Positions 1-7,702 of a stretch of DNA of 64,000 bases are shown here, piece by piece. The notes under the pieces are model-generated. The model saw only the letters and a list, made by a program, of their open reading frames with translations, ran no database searches and had not been told where the DNA came from. The translations under genes and the position numbers were made by a program. This stretch comes from Phenylobacterium sp. (GTDB taxonomy: Bacteria > Pseudomonadota > Alphaproteobacteria > Caulobacterales > Caulobacteraceae), in NCBI RefSeq assembly GCF_013822795.1, contig NZ_PNLB01000020.1, positions 38,368 through 102,367 of the forward strand. The letters are read 5' to 3'. Position 1 is the stretch's first letter. Each line of letters opens with the position of its first letter.

Positions 1-129
1 AGTCGATAGTTCGTTTCGCCGAGTGCACGCGTCAGGAATTCCTCTGAGGACGTGAGGGCGTGGGCACCCCCATTGCCTTCCCCTCCGCCAGGCGCCCAAA
101 CTTCCCGCCTCACAACCAGGAGTCCTGGC

Positions 130-1161
130 ATGAAGGCTGTCCGCTTCATCGAGTCCGGTCGTCCGCCTGAGATCGTCGACATCCCCAAACCCGTTCCCGG
201 TCCCGGCCAGGTGCTGGTGCGCATGGGCGGGGCCGGGGTCTGCCACTCCGACCTGCACGTGCTCGAGCACGGGCTCGGCGGGCTCGGCCCCTTCACCCTC
301 GGCCACGAGAACGCCGGCTGGATCGAGCAGCTGGGCGAGGGCGTCAGCGGCTGGAAGGAGGGCGATCCCGTCGCCGTCTACGGCCCCTGGGGCTGCGGCC
401 AGTGCAAGACCTGCCAATCCTCGGCCGAGAATTACTGCGAGCGTCACGCCAGCCTGCCCAGCTATGGCGGCGGCCTGGGCTCCGACGGCGGCATGGCCGA
501 GTTCATGATCGTCCCCTCGACCCGGCTGCTGGTGCCGCTGGGCGGGCTCGACCCGCTGGCCGCCGCCCCGCTCAGCGACGCGGCCCTGACCCCCTATCAC
601 GCCATCAAGGCGGCGGCGCCGCTGCTGACCCCCGACGCTACGGTGCTGGTGCTCGGCGTCGGCGGCCTTGGCCACATGGCCGTGCAGATCCTCCAGGCCC
701 TGACCAGCGTCAAGGTGATCGCCGGCGACATCGACGAGGCTAAGCTGGCCCACGCCCGCAAGCTCGGGGTCAAGCACACGGTCAACACCCGCGGCGCCGA
801 TCTGGCGATCGAGGAGATCTCCGACCTCGCCGGCCCGCGCGGGATCACCGTGGCGCTGGATTTCGTCGGCGCCCAGCCGACGATCGACCTCTGCGCGCGC
901 ACGGTCGGCCGCGCCAGCCGCCTGACCATCGTCGGCCTGGCCGGCGGCGTGCTCAGCTACTCGGCGAACAATCCGCCCTACGGCACGCAGGTCTCCATCC
1001 CTTACTGGGGCTCGCGCACCGAGCTGATGGAGGTCATCGCCCTGGCGCAGTCCGGGGCCATCAAGGCCGACATCGAGACCTTCGCTCTCGACCAGGCGGT
1101 CGACGTCTACCAGCGCCTGCGCGAGGGCAAGATCAACGGCCGGGCGGTGCTGAAGCCTTAG
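130..1161 (+). CDS. Zinc-dependent NAD(P)-alcohol dehydrogenase (MDR family)
   Basis: Oxidises alcohols or reduces aldehydes with a nicotinamide cofactor; cytoplasmic. The 343-residue length is typical of the zinc-containing medium-chain family. Cys38 and the GHE motif at 58-60 are the catalytic zinc ligands, Cys89, Cys92, Cys95 and Cys103 form the structural zinc lobe, and GVGGLG at about 176-181 is the Rossmann turn. An acidic residue after the next strand (GDIDE) favours NAD over NADP. The ATG at 130 is chosen because AGGAG lies at 118-122; an open frame extends back to 52 but reads as low-quality Pro/Ser-rich sequence. The physiological substrate cannot be read from the sequence. Confidence 0.9.
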   Translation: MKAVRFIESGRPPEIVDIPKPVPGPGQVLVRMGGAGVCHSDLHVLEHGLGGLGPFTLGHENAGWIEQLGEGVSGWKEGDPVAVYGPWGCGQCKTCQSSAENYCERHASLPSYGGGLGSDGGMAEFMIVPSTRLLVPLGGLDPLAAAPLSDAALTPYHAIKAAAPLLTPDATVLVLGVGGLGHMAVQILQALTSVKVIAGDIDEAKLAHARKLGVKHTVNTRGADLAIEEISDLAGPRGITVALDFVGAQPTIDLCARTVGRASRLTIVGLAGGVLSYSANNPPYGTQVSIPYWGSRTELMEVIALAQSGAIKADIETFALDQAVDVYQRLREGKINGRAVLKP

Positions 1162-1271
1162 TCACCGCTCATCCCCGCGAAGGCAGGGACCCAAGCGACG
1201 GCTGATCCTGGCTCGGCCCGTGTGACTGAAACGCGGTTTGGGTCCCCGCCTTCGCGGGGATGAGCGGGTGA
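1162..1271. repeat. REP-like intergenic inverted repeat
   Basis: A left arm at 1162-1196 and a right arm at 1236-1271 are near-perfect reverse complements (core ATCCCCGCGAAGGC / GCCTTCGCGGGGAT) around a 39-base loop. The element fills the whole gap between two convergent genes. Short palindromes with a CCCCGC-AAGGCGGGG core are common dispersed repeats in alphaproteobacterial genomes (general knowledge). It may also act as a two-way terminator, although it has no T-run. Confidence 0.75.
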
Positions 1272-1273
1272 GT

Positions 1274-1651
1274 TCACGGCCCAAACCGTCCGCGCACCAG
1301 TTTCAACCGCACCGGCTGGCCGTCCAGGGCCTTGGACGTCCAGGCGGCGGTCGCCGCGTCGTCGGGGACCGGCGTGCAGTAGAGGATCGGGGCCGGGAAG
1401 GGCCGCAGCTGGCGCAGGCAGATCTCGTCGGCCCGCAGGCTCCAGCGCCCGCTGGAGCGCTGCCCCCGCCGGCCGACTGCGGTATAGGCGCCGCCCGCGT
1501 CGAACCAGATGTGCTGGGTCTTGCCGTCGGGAAAGGTCGATACGACGGTGTTGCCGAACGCCGCTTCGATCGGCGGCGCGGCGCAGGCAAGGCCCGGCGC
1601 CTGGCTGGCCGCCAGCGCGAGAGCCAGGCCGAGCGGCGCCGCGATTCGCAT
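1274..1651 (-). CDS. Secreted hypothetical protein, 125 aa
   Basis: I cannot assign a function. The N-terminus is a clear Sec signal peptide (positive MRI, hydrophobic core LGLALALAAS, cleavage probably after LACA at about residue 24), so the roughly 100-residue mature protein is periplasmic or exported. The mature part has a short pattern rich in aromatic and Gly residues (FPDGKTQHIWF, GGAYTAVGRRG, SGRWSLR) with two cysteines (IC and YC) that could form a disulfide; this resembles a small beta-rich fold. It is convergent with the alcohol dehydrogenase across a palindromic repeat. Confidence 0.7.
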   Translation of the reverse strand: MRIAAPLGLALALAASQAPGLACAAPPIEAAFGNTVVSTFPDGKTQHIWFDAGGAYTAVGRRGQRSSGRWSLRADEICLRQLRPFPAPILYCTPVPDDAATAAWTSKALDGQPVRLKLVRGRFGP

Positions 1652-1762
1652 GCCGCCAGCCTGCAGGGCCCTTGCGTCAGCCCCGCGACGGTTTGGTCGC
1701 GTGGCCGTGACACCGGCGGCTTTGCGATGGCGCCCCCTGGGTAACGGGCGTACCGTTTGGAC

Positions 1763-1972
1763 ATGGAAACGCCCGCCGAGATCAGGCAGCGCTGGTCGTA
1801 TCTCCGAGGGCTGCTGATCGAGCAGCTCTCGCGCATCGAAGACGGCACCTACCAGATCATGTCCGACAACAAGGACGTCGGCGTCGAGGCGATCTATCAG
1901 CTGCGCGACGCGATCCGGGATTTCGACGACCTCATCGCCGGCAGCGAAGCCCGCTTCCCGCCCAAGGCCTGA
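1763..1972 (+). CDS. Small hypothetical protein, 69 aa
   Basis: A short cytoplasmic, mostly helical, acidic protein (METPAEIRQRW, then YLRGLLIEQLSRIEDG and a C-terminal RDAIRDFDDLIAG). No signal peptide or membrane segment. The ATG at 1763 is used; a TTG two codons upstream at 1757 is also possible. Codon usage is normal for the window and nothing overlaps it. The family is not recognised. Confidence 0.6.
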   Translation: METPAEIRQRWSYLRGLLIEQLSRIEDGTYQIMSDNKDVGVEAIYQLRDAIRDFDDLIAGSEARFPPKA

Positions 1973-2020
1973 CGCCGCCGCCGCCGCGTCTTCGAACCGA
2001 CGCCGCGCTGGCGGCCGGGA

Positions 2021-2215
2021 CTACTCGTCGTGGGCCAGGCGTGCGCGCGAGGTCGTGCAGAGCTCGCGCAGTTGGCGCTTGAGCATCGGTCCCTCGACCT
2101 GGGTCAGGCTGAAACCCTCGGCGCGCAGTCGGTCGAGGACCGCCCCCAGTCCTGCAAATTCTCCCGTGCGGGCGAGTTCAAATGCACGCTCAAGAGGCGT
2201 CGGTCGAATGTCCAT
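2021..2215 (-). CDS. Small hypothetical protein, 64 aa
   Basis: Starts MDIRPTPLERAFELARTGEF and continues as an amphipathic helical protein with GLGAVLDRLRAEGFS and QVEGPMLKRQLREL. The opening RPTPLERAFELA resembles a small uncharacterised family I associate with alphaproteobacteria, in which the short second half looks like a compact helix-turn-helix; this is a recollection, not a proven match. ATG at 2215 is preferred over one six codons upstream because conservation-like sequence starts there. Confidence 0.6.
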   Translation of the reverse strand: MDIRPTPLERAFELARTGEFAGLGAVLDRLRAEGFSLTQVEGPMLKRQLRELCTTSRARLAHDE

Positions 2216-2403
2216 TGAGGATAAACCGCTCAAGATGAGAATCGTTGCAACAATTAGGTTTGGATATCCGTGAGCGAATAAATCACGAATGTCATATCAA
2301 GTCGGGAAAATTCGGCGTACCGTGGCGATCAGTGAATATTGGGGCAATTTCTACTAATTGTTGGAAGCTTTTCCCAAGCTGCCAATTTTCTCAGGAGCTC
2401 AAT

Positions 2404-2619
2404 GTGAAGCTCTACATGATCTACCCCGCCAAAGCCGACGGCGTTTCCGTCACCTTCGAGGCCATCTACTGTTCGAGCGACGCCCGGGCAAAGCGGCGGG
2501 CGTCCGCCATCCTTGGCGAACACGACAGCGCAACGAAGGTCTCGGTCTGGCAAGGCGGTCGACTGGTGGCGTCTCGAGGCCGCCGGTCAGCCGGCGAACG
2601 GCCGAGCGCTGCGCTATGA
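2404..2619 (+). CDS. Small hypothetical protein, 71 aa, GTG start
   Basis: Function unknown. The GTG at 2404 is selected because AGGAG lies at 2393-2397, six bases upstream. The product starts (M)KLYMIYPAKADGVSVTFEA and has a Ser/Arg-rich C-terminal half (SSDARAKRRASAILGEHD, then KVSVWQGGRLVASRGRR). The pattern of short strands followed by a helix would fit a small single-domain protein. The DNA just upstream (2220-2400) is distinctly richer in A+T than the surroundings and probably holds the promoter. Confidence 0.5.
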   Translation: MKLYMIYPAKADGVSVTFEAIYCSSDARAKRRASAILGEHDSATKVSVWQGGRLVASRGRRSAGERPSAAL

Positions 2620-2779
2620 AGCTCTATCCAGGCGGCGCGCTCTCTGACAGTCGCGCAAATCATCGCTGGCTGAGGCGGGAGAACGCGGCGCCGCCGACCG
2701 AGCTGGAGGGCAAGGCGGCCGAGCCTTCGCCGCCGACGCCGGCTCCGCGCCCATGCGACATCAATCAAGCAGGCCGGCC

Positions 2780-2956
2780 ATGACGCCGCTGGTTTCGCGC
2801 CTTCCCCTCAAGTCGACCGCCCAACTGCGCAAATGGCTGCGGACCGCCGCGCCGTACGAGATCGAACAGCTGCTGTTGGAGATCGCGTTCTGGCCGCCGG
2901 ACGGGCGCCAGACGCTGGTCGCGATCATCCAGGAAGAACGCGCGACATCGCACTGA
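2780..2956 (+). CDS. Small hypothetical protein, 58 aa
   Basis: A short helical protein beginning MTPLVSRLPLKSTAQLRKWL with EIEQLLLEIAFWPPDGR and ending IIQEERATSH. The alternative ATG nine codons earlier (2753) would add MRHQSSRPA and is less likely. It follows the other small genes on the same strand and may be co-transcribed with the one at 2404. The family is not recognised. Confidence 0.45.
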   Translation: MTPLVSRLPLKSTAQLRKWLRTAAPYEIEQLLLEIAFWPPDGRQTLVAIIQEERATSH

Positions 2957-2978
2957 CCGTCGGGGCCGGCGCGGCGCC

Positions 2979-3830
2979 TTACGGCGTGCGCAGGCTCTCC
3001 CACGAGCGGGTGCTCGGCGCGCCGCCGCTGGCGACGACCGGGGCGCGGGCGCTGCGCAGCCAGGCGAGGTTGTTTTCGACCATTTCCGGCGGCAGGTCCT
3101 GGCGGACCAGGCGCTCGGCCTCGTCGATACGGCCCGACAGGCCGACCAGCAGGGCCAGGTTCTGGCGCACGGCGATCGGGGCGTCGGGACGGGCGGCGGC
3201 CTGGCGCAGGGTCGCCTCGGCCTTCACCGTGTCGCCGCGGGCGGCGTAGTACATGCCGAGATTGCCCAGCGCGACGGGATTGTCCGGCGACAAGGCCAGC
3301 GCCTGGCGGTGGGCGGCCAGCGCCTCGTCGAAGCGGCTGGCCTGCTCATAGGCGACGGCCAGCAGCGAGGGGATGCGCCAGTCGCGGGGGGCCAGCTTCT
3401 CGGCCCGGCGGGCCGGGTCGATGGCGTAGAAGCCCTGGCCGCGGCCGACCTGGCTGCGGGCGACTTCCAGCAGCGCCTCGACATTGTTCGGCGCGATGAT
3501 CAGCGTGCGCTCGGCCGCCTGCAGGGCGTCGCCGTAATTGCCCAGCTGACGCAGGGCCTGGGAGAGCTTGACCCCGGCGTCGGCGTCGTTCGCATCGAGC
3601 TCGGCCTCATGCGCCCAGAACGCGGCCCGGGCCAACGGGTCCAGCCGCGCCACCTGGGCGCGCTCTTGCGCGCTCGCCTTGCGCGGGGCCGGGGCGGCGG
3701 CGGCCGGGGCCTTGTCCGTCGCCTTGTCCGCCGGCTTGTCGGCGCTCTTGCCGAACGGTGCGGCCAGGGCCGGGGTGGCGCCTAAGGCGAGAGCGAGGGC
3801 GGTTGCGGCGAGGGCCGACATGCGACACAT
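2979..3830 (-). CDS. Exported TPR-repeat protein, 283 aa
   Basis: The first about 23 residues are a signal peptide (MCRMSALAATALALALGATPALA). A Lys/Ala/Pro linker of about 40 residues (KSADKPADKATDKAP) follows, then about four tetratricopeptide repeats recognisable by the A-x-x-x-A-N-P spacing (RTLIIAPNNVEALLEVA, RQALALSPDNPVALGNLG, AYEQASRFDEALAAH). TPR domains are protein-protein scaffolds; in the periplasm they often help assemble envelope complexes, but the partner here is unknown. ATG at 3830 fits the signal peptide; further in-frame sequence upstream does not. It is divergent from the M17 aminopeptidase, sharing a 100-base promoter region. Confidence 0.8.
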   Translation of the reverse strand: MCRMSALAATALALALGATPALAAPFGKSADKPADKATDKAPAAAAPAPRKASAQERAQVARLDPLARAAFWAHEAELDANDADAGVKLSQALRQLGNYGDALQAAERTLIIAPNNVEALLEVARSQVGRGQGFYAIDPARRAEKLAPRDWRIPSLLAVAYEQASRFDEALAAHRQALALSPDNPVALGNLGMYYAARGDTVKAEATLRQAAARPDAPIAVRQNLALLVGLSGRIDEAERLVRQDLPPEMVENNLAWLRSARAPVVASGGAPSTRSWESLRTP

Positions 3831-3930
3831 GGAATGACGGGCTCCGGGAGACTGCGCCCAAGCATCCCCCTGCCCGCTTAAAGGAAGCGTTAAGCATAAT
3901 TGTCCGCCGCCGGCGGGGCAGGAGAGCGCC

Positions 3931-5313
3931 ATGACCGAAGTCGTCGTCGATCACGCCGAGGGCGCCGTCGTCCCCGTCCACGCCCTGCGCGACAGCGAGC
4001 TGGCGAGCTTCCTCGACGGGCGCCAGGCGTTCGTGAAGGCCTTCGCCGAGCTCTCGGAGTTCAAGGCCAAGGCCGGCCAGGTGCTGGTCGTGCCCGACAC
4101 CGCCGGCGGGATCGACCGGGTGCTGCTCGGGCTGGGATCGGCCGGCGACGCCCAGAGCTTCCGCGCCCTGGCCGCCAAGCTGCCGGCCGGCGACTACCGC
4201 ATCGCCTCGGCCCCGGCCGAGATCGCCGCCGACCAGATCGCCCTGGCCTTCGCGCTCGGGAGCTATCGCTTCGATCGCTACAAGAAGAAGCGCGAGAAGC
4301 ATCCGCGCCTGGTGGCGGCCGACGGCGTCGACGTCGCGCAGGTGCGGAGCATCGCCCACGCCTGCGCCCTGGCCCGCGACATGGTCAACACCCCGGCCGG
4401 CGACATGGGGCCGCTGCAGATCGAGACCATCGCCCGCGAGATCGCCGAGCAGCACGGCGCCGGCATCACCGTCGTCACCGGCGAGGGCCTCTTGGAGGCG
4501 AACTATCCGGCCATCCATGCGGTCGGCCGCGCCGCTGTCCCTGAGCGCGCGCCGCGGATGATCGAGATCACCTGGGGCGAGGCCGGCCAGCCGCTGGTCG
4601 CCCTGGTCGGCAAGGGCGTGGTGTTCGACACCGGCGGCCTGGACATCAAGCCGCCGGCCGGCATGCGCAACATGAAGAAGGACATGGGCGGCGCCGCCCA
4701 CGCCCTGGCGCTGGGCCGGATGATCATGGCGGCGAAGCTGCCGGTGCGGCTGGCGATCCTGCTGCCGGTGGTCGAGAACGCCATCTCGGGCGACGCCATG
4801 CGGCCGGGCGACGTGCTGGACAGCCGCAAGGGGCTGACCATCGAGGTCGGCAACACCGACGCCGAGGGGCGGCTGATCCTGGCCGACGCCCTGACCCGCG
4901 CCGGCGAACTGGAGCCGGCCCTGACCATCGACCTGGCCACCCTGACCGGGGCGGCGCGCATGGCGCTCGGCCCGCAGTTGCCGCCCTACTACACTGACGA
5001 CGAGGAGCTGGCGGCCCAGATCGAGGCCGCCGCCGCGGCCGTCGCCGACCCGCTGTGGCGGATGCCGCTGTGGCAGGGCTATGTCGACTCGATCGATAGC
5101 GATGTCGCCGACATCAAGAACGACTCCGACGCCTGGGCCCAGGCCGGCTCGATCACCGCCGCCCTGTTCCTGCAGAAGTTCGCGCCGAGCGGGCCGTGGG
5201 TGCATCTCGACATCTTCGCCTGGAACCCGCGCGGCCGGCCCGGCTGGCCCTCGGGCGGCGAGGCGCAGTCGATTCGCGCGCTCTACGCGATGATCGCGGG
5301 CCGCTTCGCGTGA
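3931..5313 (+). CDS. Leucyl aminopeptidase, family M17
   Basis: Cytoplasmic two-metal aminopeptidase that trims N-terminal residues from peptides. The 460-residue protein has the weakly conserved N-terminal domain and a C-terminal catalytic domain with VGKGVVFDTGGLDIKP (about 228-243, metal and catalytic lysine), KKDMGGAAH (about 250-258) and the family signature NTDAEGRLILADAL (about 308-321). It matches the shorter alphaproteobacterial branch of M17. GAGAGCGCC before the ATG gives a weak ribosome site. The stop TGA overlaps the GTG start of the NlpC/P60 gene, so the two are translationally coupled. Confidence 0.93.
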   Translation: MTEVVVDHAEGAVVPVHALRDSELASFLDGRQAFVKAFAELSEFKAKAGQVLVVPDTAGGIDRVLLGLGSAGDAQSFRALAAKLPAGDYRIASAPAEIAADQIALAFALGSYRFDRYKKKREKHPRLVAADGVDVAQVRSIAHACALARDMVNTPAGDMGPLQIETIAREIAEQHGAGITVVTGEGLLEANYPAIHAVGRAAVPERAPRMIEITWGEAGQPLVALVGKGVVFDTGGLDIKPPAGMRNMKKDMGGAAHALALGRMIMAAKLPVRLAILLPVVENAISGDAMRPGDVLDSRKGLTIEVGNTDAEGRLILADALTRAGELEPALTIDLATLTGAARMALGPQLPPYYTDDEELAAQIEAAAAAVADPLWRMPLWQGYVDSIDSDVADIKNDSDAWAQAGSITAALFLQKFAPSGPWVHLDIFAWNPRGRPGWPSGGEAQSIRALYAMIAGRFA

Positions 5314-6143
5314 GCTTCGATCCGCGCGTGACGCTGGCCCGCGGCGACCTGGCCGCCCGCGAGCTGGAGGCTATCGTTTCTGCCGATCGCTATGCCGATA
5401 GGCGCCGATATGTCTGCGATAAACCTGCCGCTGGGATCCTGCGCGCGGCCGAAGCCGGCGCCGAGCAGGTCGATCAACTGCTTTACGGAGAAGGCTTTGA
5501 CGTCCTCGACGCGCAGGACGGCTATGCCTGGGGCCAGGCCCGCCGCGACGGTTATGTCGGGTTTGTGGAATTATCGGCGCTGAAACCTGCCGATAGAGCG
5601 CCGAATATGAAGCTATCGGCGCTGCGCAGCTACGCCTTCGAGGCGCCCAGCATCAAGTCGCGGGCGCTCGGCCCGTACTCACTCGGCAGCTTGCTGGATA
5701 TCGAATCTCGTGAAGGCCGCTTCGCGAAAGCCGCCGGGATCGGCTGGTTCGTGGAGGATCATCTGGCGCAGGTCGGCGTCTTCGAGACCGATCCGGCCGC
5801 GGTGGCGCTGCGCTATCTCGGGACGCCGTACCTCTGGGGCGGGCGCGAGAGCCTCGGCCTCGACTGCTCGGGCCTTACGCTGCAAGCGTTTGGGGCCTGC
5901 GGGATCGCCCTGCCGCGCGACACCGACCAGCAGGCGCTGGGCGGGGTTGCGGTGGCCGAAAGCGAGCTGGCGCGCGGCGATCTGGTGTTCTGGAAGGGCC
6001 ACGTGGCCATGATGCTGGACGGCGAGCAGATAGTGCACGCCAACGCGCACCATATGGCCACAGCAATCGAGCCCTTGTCGGTGACAAGGGCTCGTTACGT
6101 CGCGGCGGGGGTGGGCGAACCCACCGCTTTCCGCCGGTATTAG
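5310..6143 (+). CDS. NlpC/P60 family peptidase with SH3-like domain
   Basis: Likely cleaves gamma-D-glutamyl-diaminopimelate type bonds in murein peptides. No signal peptide is seen, so it may act on cytoplasmic recycled peptides together with the coupled upstream aminopeptidase. Residues about 50-90 are SH3-like (EQVDQLLYGEGFDVL, GYAWGQARRDGYVGFVE). The C-terminal catalytic domain has YLWGGRESLGLDCSGL (catalytic Cys about 192) and GHVAMML / IVHANAHH (catalytic His region). GTG at 5310 overlaps the preceding stop. Two stretches, 5371-5422 and 5570-5624, carry repeated CCGATA/TATCGG units of unusual composition inside the reading frame. Confidence 0.9.
   Translation: MSFDPRVTLARGDLAARELEAIVSADRYADRRRYVCDKPAAGILRAAEAGAEQVDQLLYGEGFDVLDAQDGYAWGQARRDGYVGFVELSALKPADRAPNMKLSALRSYAFEAPSIKSRALGPYSLGSLLDIESREGRFAKAAGIGWFVEDHLAQVGVFETDPAAVALRYLGTPYLWGGRESLGLDCSGLTLQAFGACGIALPRDTDQQALGGVAVAESELARGDLVFWKGHVAMMLDGEQIVHANAHHMATAIEPLSVTRARYVAAGVGEPTAFRRY
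5371..5422. repeat. Intragenic CCGATA-type repeat cluster 1
   Basis: In 52 bases the unit CCGATA occurs twice head-to-tail (5395-5400, 5405-5410), with related CTATCG at 5371, GCCGATCGCTAT at 5382-5393 and TGCGATAAA at 5415. The stretch encodes the divergent N-terminal segment before the SH3-like domain. The A+T content is higher than in the flanking codons. It reads like degenerate palindromic repeat units inserted in frame. Confidence 0.5.
5570..5624. repeat. Intragenic CCGATA-type repeat cluster 2
   Basis: TATCGGCGCT occurs twice (5572-5581 and 5614-5623) as direct repeats, with an inverted copy AGCGCCGAATA at 5597-5607 that differs from the perfect reverse complement by one inserted A, and CCGATAG at 5590-5596. 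The encoded peptide has LSAL twice. Same unit as cluster 1, in the linker after the SH3-like domain. Confidence 0.55.
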
Positions 6144-6149
6144 AAAGGC

Positions 6150-6824
6150 TTAGTGCGCGGCGGCCGGAGCAGCCGGGGCCGCCGCGGCCGGAGCCGCAGC
6201 AGCGCCTTCGGCCGGAGCAGCAGCCGCGTCGGCGGCCGGGGCCGCAGCGGCGTCCGCAGCCGGAGCCGCAGCAGCGGCCGGGTTCGGCGCCGGGAACGGC
6301 AGGTTCGAGCCCTGCGAGTTCAGATAGGCCAGCAGGTTGATGCGGTCCTCGGCCTTCTTCAGGCCGACGAAGGTCATCTTGGTCCCGGGGACGTGCTTCT
6401 GCGGAGCCTTGAGGAACTCCGAGGCCTCTTCGAACGACCAGACGCCGAGCTTGGCGCCGTGTTCGACCATCGCCGGCGAGTAGGCGAAGCCGGCGTGCTG
6501 GCCGGACTTCTTGCCAAGGATGCCGTGCAGGTTCGGACCGGTGCCGTTGGCGCCGCCTGCCTCGATGGTGTGGCAGGACTTGCACTTGGCGAAGACCGCT
6601 TCGCCCGCCTTGATGTCGGCGGTCGGCAGCACGGTGCCCCAGTCGATCGGCGCTTCGGCCGCAGCGCCGCCGGCGCCCGCATCCTCGGCGACTTCGATCG
6701 CGTAGCCCGGCTTTTCGACCGGATGCTGGGCGAACACGCCCGACGAAATTTCACGCAGGCCGACGATGGCCAAGCCGGTCGCAAGCACGGCGCCCGCGAC
6801 TTTATTGAACGTCAAGTCGCTCAT
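6150..6824 (-). CDS. Membrane-anchored class I cytochrome c
   Basis: Electron carrier tethered to the periplasmic face of the inner membrane. An uncleaved N-terminal anchor spans about residues 9-25 (VAGAVLATGLAIVGL). The haem domain has CKSCH at 81-85 and the axial methionine in PGTKMTF (Met150), as in mitochondrial-type cytochromes and the CycM/c552 family that feed terminal oxidases. A low-complexity Ala/Pro/Asp tail of about 40 residues (after residue 182) follows the haem domain; this is unusual and may be a flexible linker. The gene is divergent from kdsB, with 140 bases between the two starts. Confidence 0.9.
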   Translation of the reverse strand: MSDLTFNKVAGAVLATGLAIVGLREISSGVFAQHPVEKPGYAIEVAEDAGAGGAAAEAPIDWGTVLPTADIKAGEAVFAKCKSCHTIEAGGANGTGPNLHGILGKKSGQHAGFAYSPAMVEHGAKLGVWSFEEASEFLKAPQKHVPGTKMTFVGLKKAEDRINLLAYLNSQGSNLPFPAPNPAAAAAPAADAAAAPAADAAAAPAEGAAAAPAAAAPAAPAAAH

Positions 6825-6964
6825 AGTCTCTAAATCGGCCCTCTCAACGGCCAGCCAAAATGCAGGCTGACGTCAGCACGGGAATCCCCGCCCCTTATTG
6901 CGCCCGGCTCTCTTACACGCTACCGCCGCCCGCGCAACCAGCCAGTTGGTGGCTTCCGGGTGTC

Positions 6965-7702
6965 ATGAAACCGATCATCCTCATTCCAGCCCGTATGGCG
7001 GCCACCAGGCTGCCGGGAAAACCCCTCGCCGATATCGAGGGTCTGCCAATGATCGTCCGCGTACTGCGCCAGGCGCAGGCCGCCGGCGTCGGACCCGTGG
7101 CCGTGGCCGCCGGCGACGCTGAGATCGTCGAGGCCGTAAAGGGCGCGGGCGGGGAGGCGGTGCTGACCGATCCTGACCTGCCGTCGGGCTCGGACCGCAT
7201 CCTGGCGGCGCTGAACGCGCTGGACCCGGCCGGCGCGCACGACGTGGTCATCAATCTGCAGGGCGACATTCCGTTCGTGGCGCCCGCGGTCGTCCAGGCG
7301 GCCGCGCGGCTGCTCGCCGACCAGCCGAGCTGCGACATCTCCACGGTGATGGTCGCCGAGGCCGACGTCGCCGAGCGCAGCAATCCCGACATTCCCAAGG
7401 TGGTCGCCGCGATGGCCGCCGACGGCCGCAGCGCCCGGGCGCTCTATTTCACCCGCTCGGTGCTCTATGGCGACGCGCCGGTGTGGCTGCACCATGGGGT
7501 CTATGGCTATCGCCGCGAGGCGCTGGCGCGGTTCTGCGCCGCCCCGCCGTCGCCGCTGGAGATCCGCGAGCGCCTGGAACAGCTGCGCGCCCTGGAGCTC
7601 GGCATGTCCATCTGGGCGGCGGTGATCGACGAGGCGCCGATCTCGGTCGACAACCCCGCCGACCTCGAAAAAGCCCGCCAGTACGCAAGGGACCACGCAT
7701 GA
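6965..7702 (+). CDS. kdsB: 3-deoxy-manno-octulosonate cytidylyltransferase
   Basis: Activates Kdo as CMP-Kdo for the inner core of lipopolysaccharide (CTP + Kdo to CMP-Kdo + PPi), in the cytoplasm. The 245 residues match the family length. The N-terminal nucleotide-binding motif is IILIPARMAATRLPGKPL (about 3-20), followed by LTDPDLPSGSDRI and VINLQGDIPF (about 93-102), with the C-terminal LEKARQYA typical of KdsB. ATG at 6965 is taken because the family begins a few residues before IPAR; the frame stays open upstream to 6860. Its stop overlaps the pheA start (ATGA), so the two are coupled. Confidence 0.95.
   Translation: MKPIILIPARMAATRLPGKPLADIEGLPMIVRVLRQAQAAGVGPVAVAAGDAEIVEAVKGAGGEAVLTDPDLPSGSDRILAALNALDPAGAHDVVINLQGDIPFVAPAVVQAAARLLADQPSCDISTVMVAEADVAERSNPDIPKVVAAMAADGRSARALYFTRSVLYGDAPVWLHHGVYGYRREALARFCAAPPSPLEIRERLEQLRALELGMSIWAAVIDEAPISVDNPADLEKARQYARDHA

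Noticed and set aside
52..129. Longer N-terminus of the alcohol dehydrogenase
   Set aside because: No ribosome site, Pro/Ser-rich sequence, and the family starts at MKAVRF.
2616..2783. Possible 55-codon gene starting ATGAAGCTCTATCC
   Set aside because: Overlaps both neighbouring small genes, Pro/Ala-rich low-quality protein, no ribosome site.
3878..3893. CtrA-like site TTAA-N8-TTAA between the TPR and aminopeptidase genes
   Set aside because: The CtrA consensus needs seven bases between the half-sites; here there are eight.
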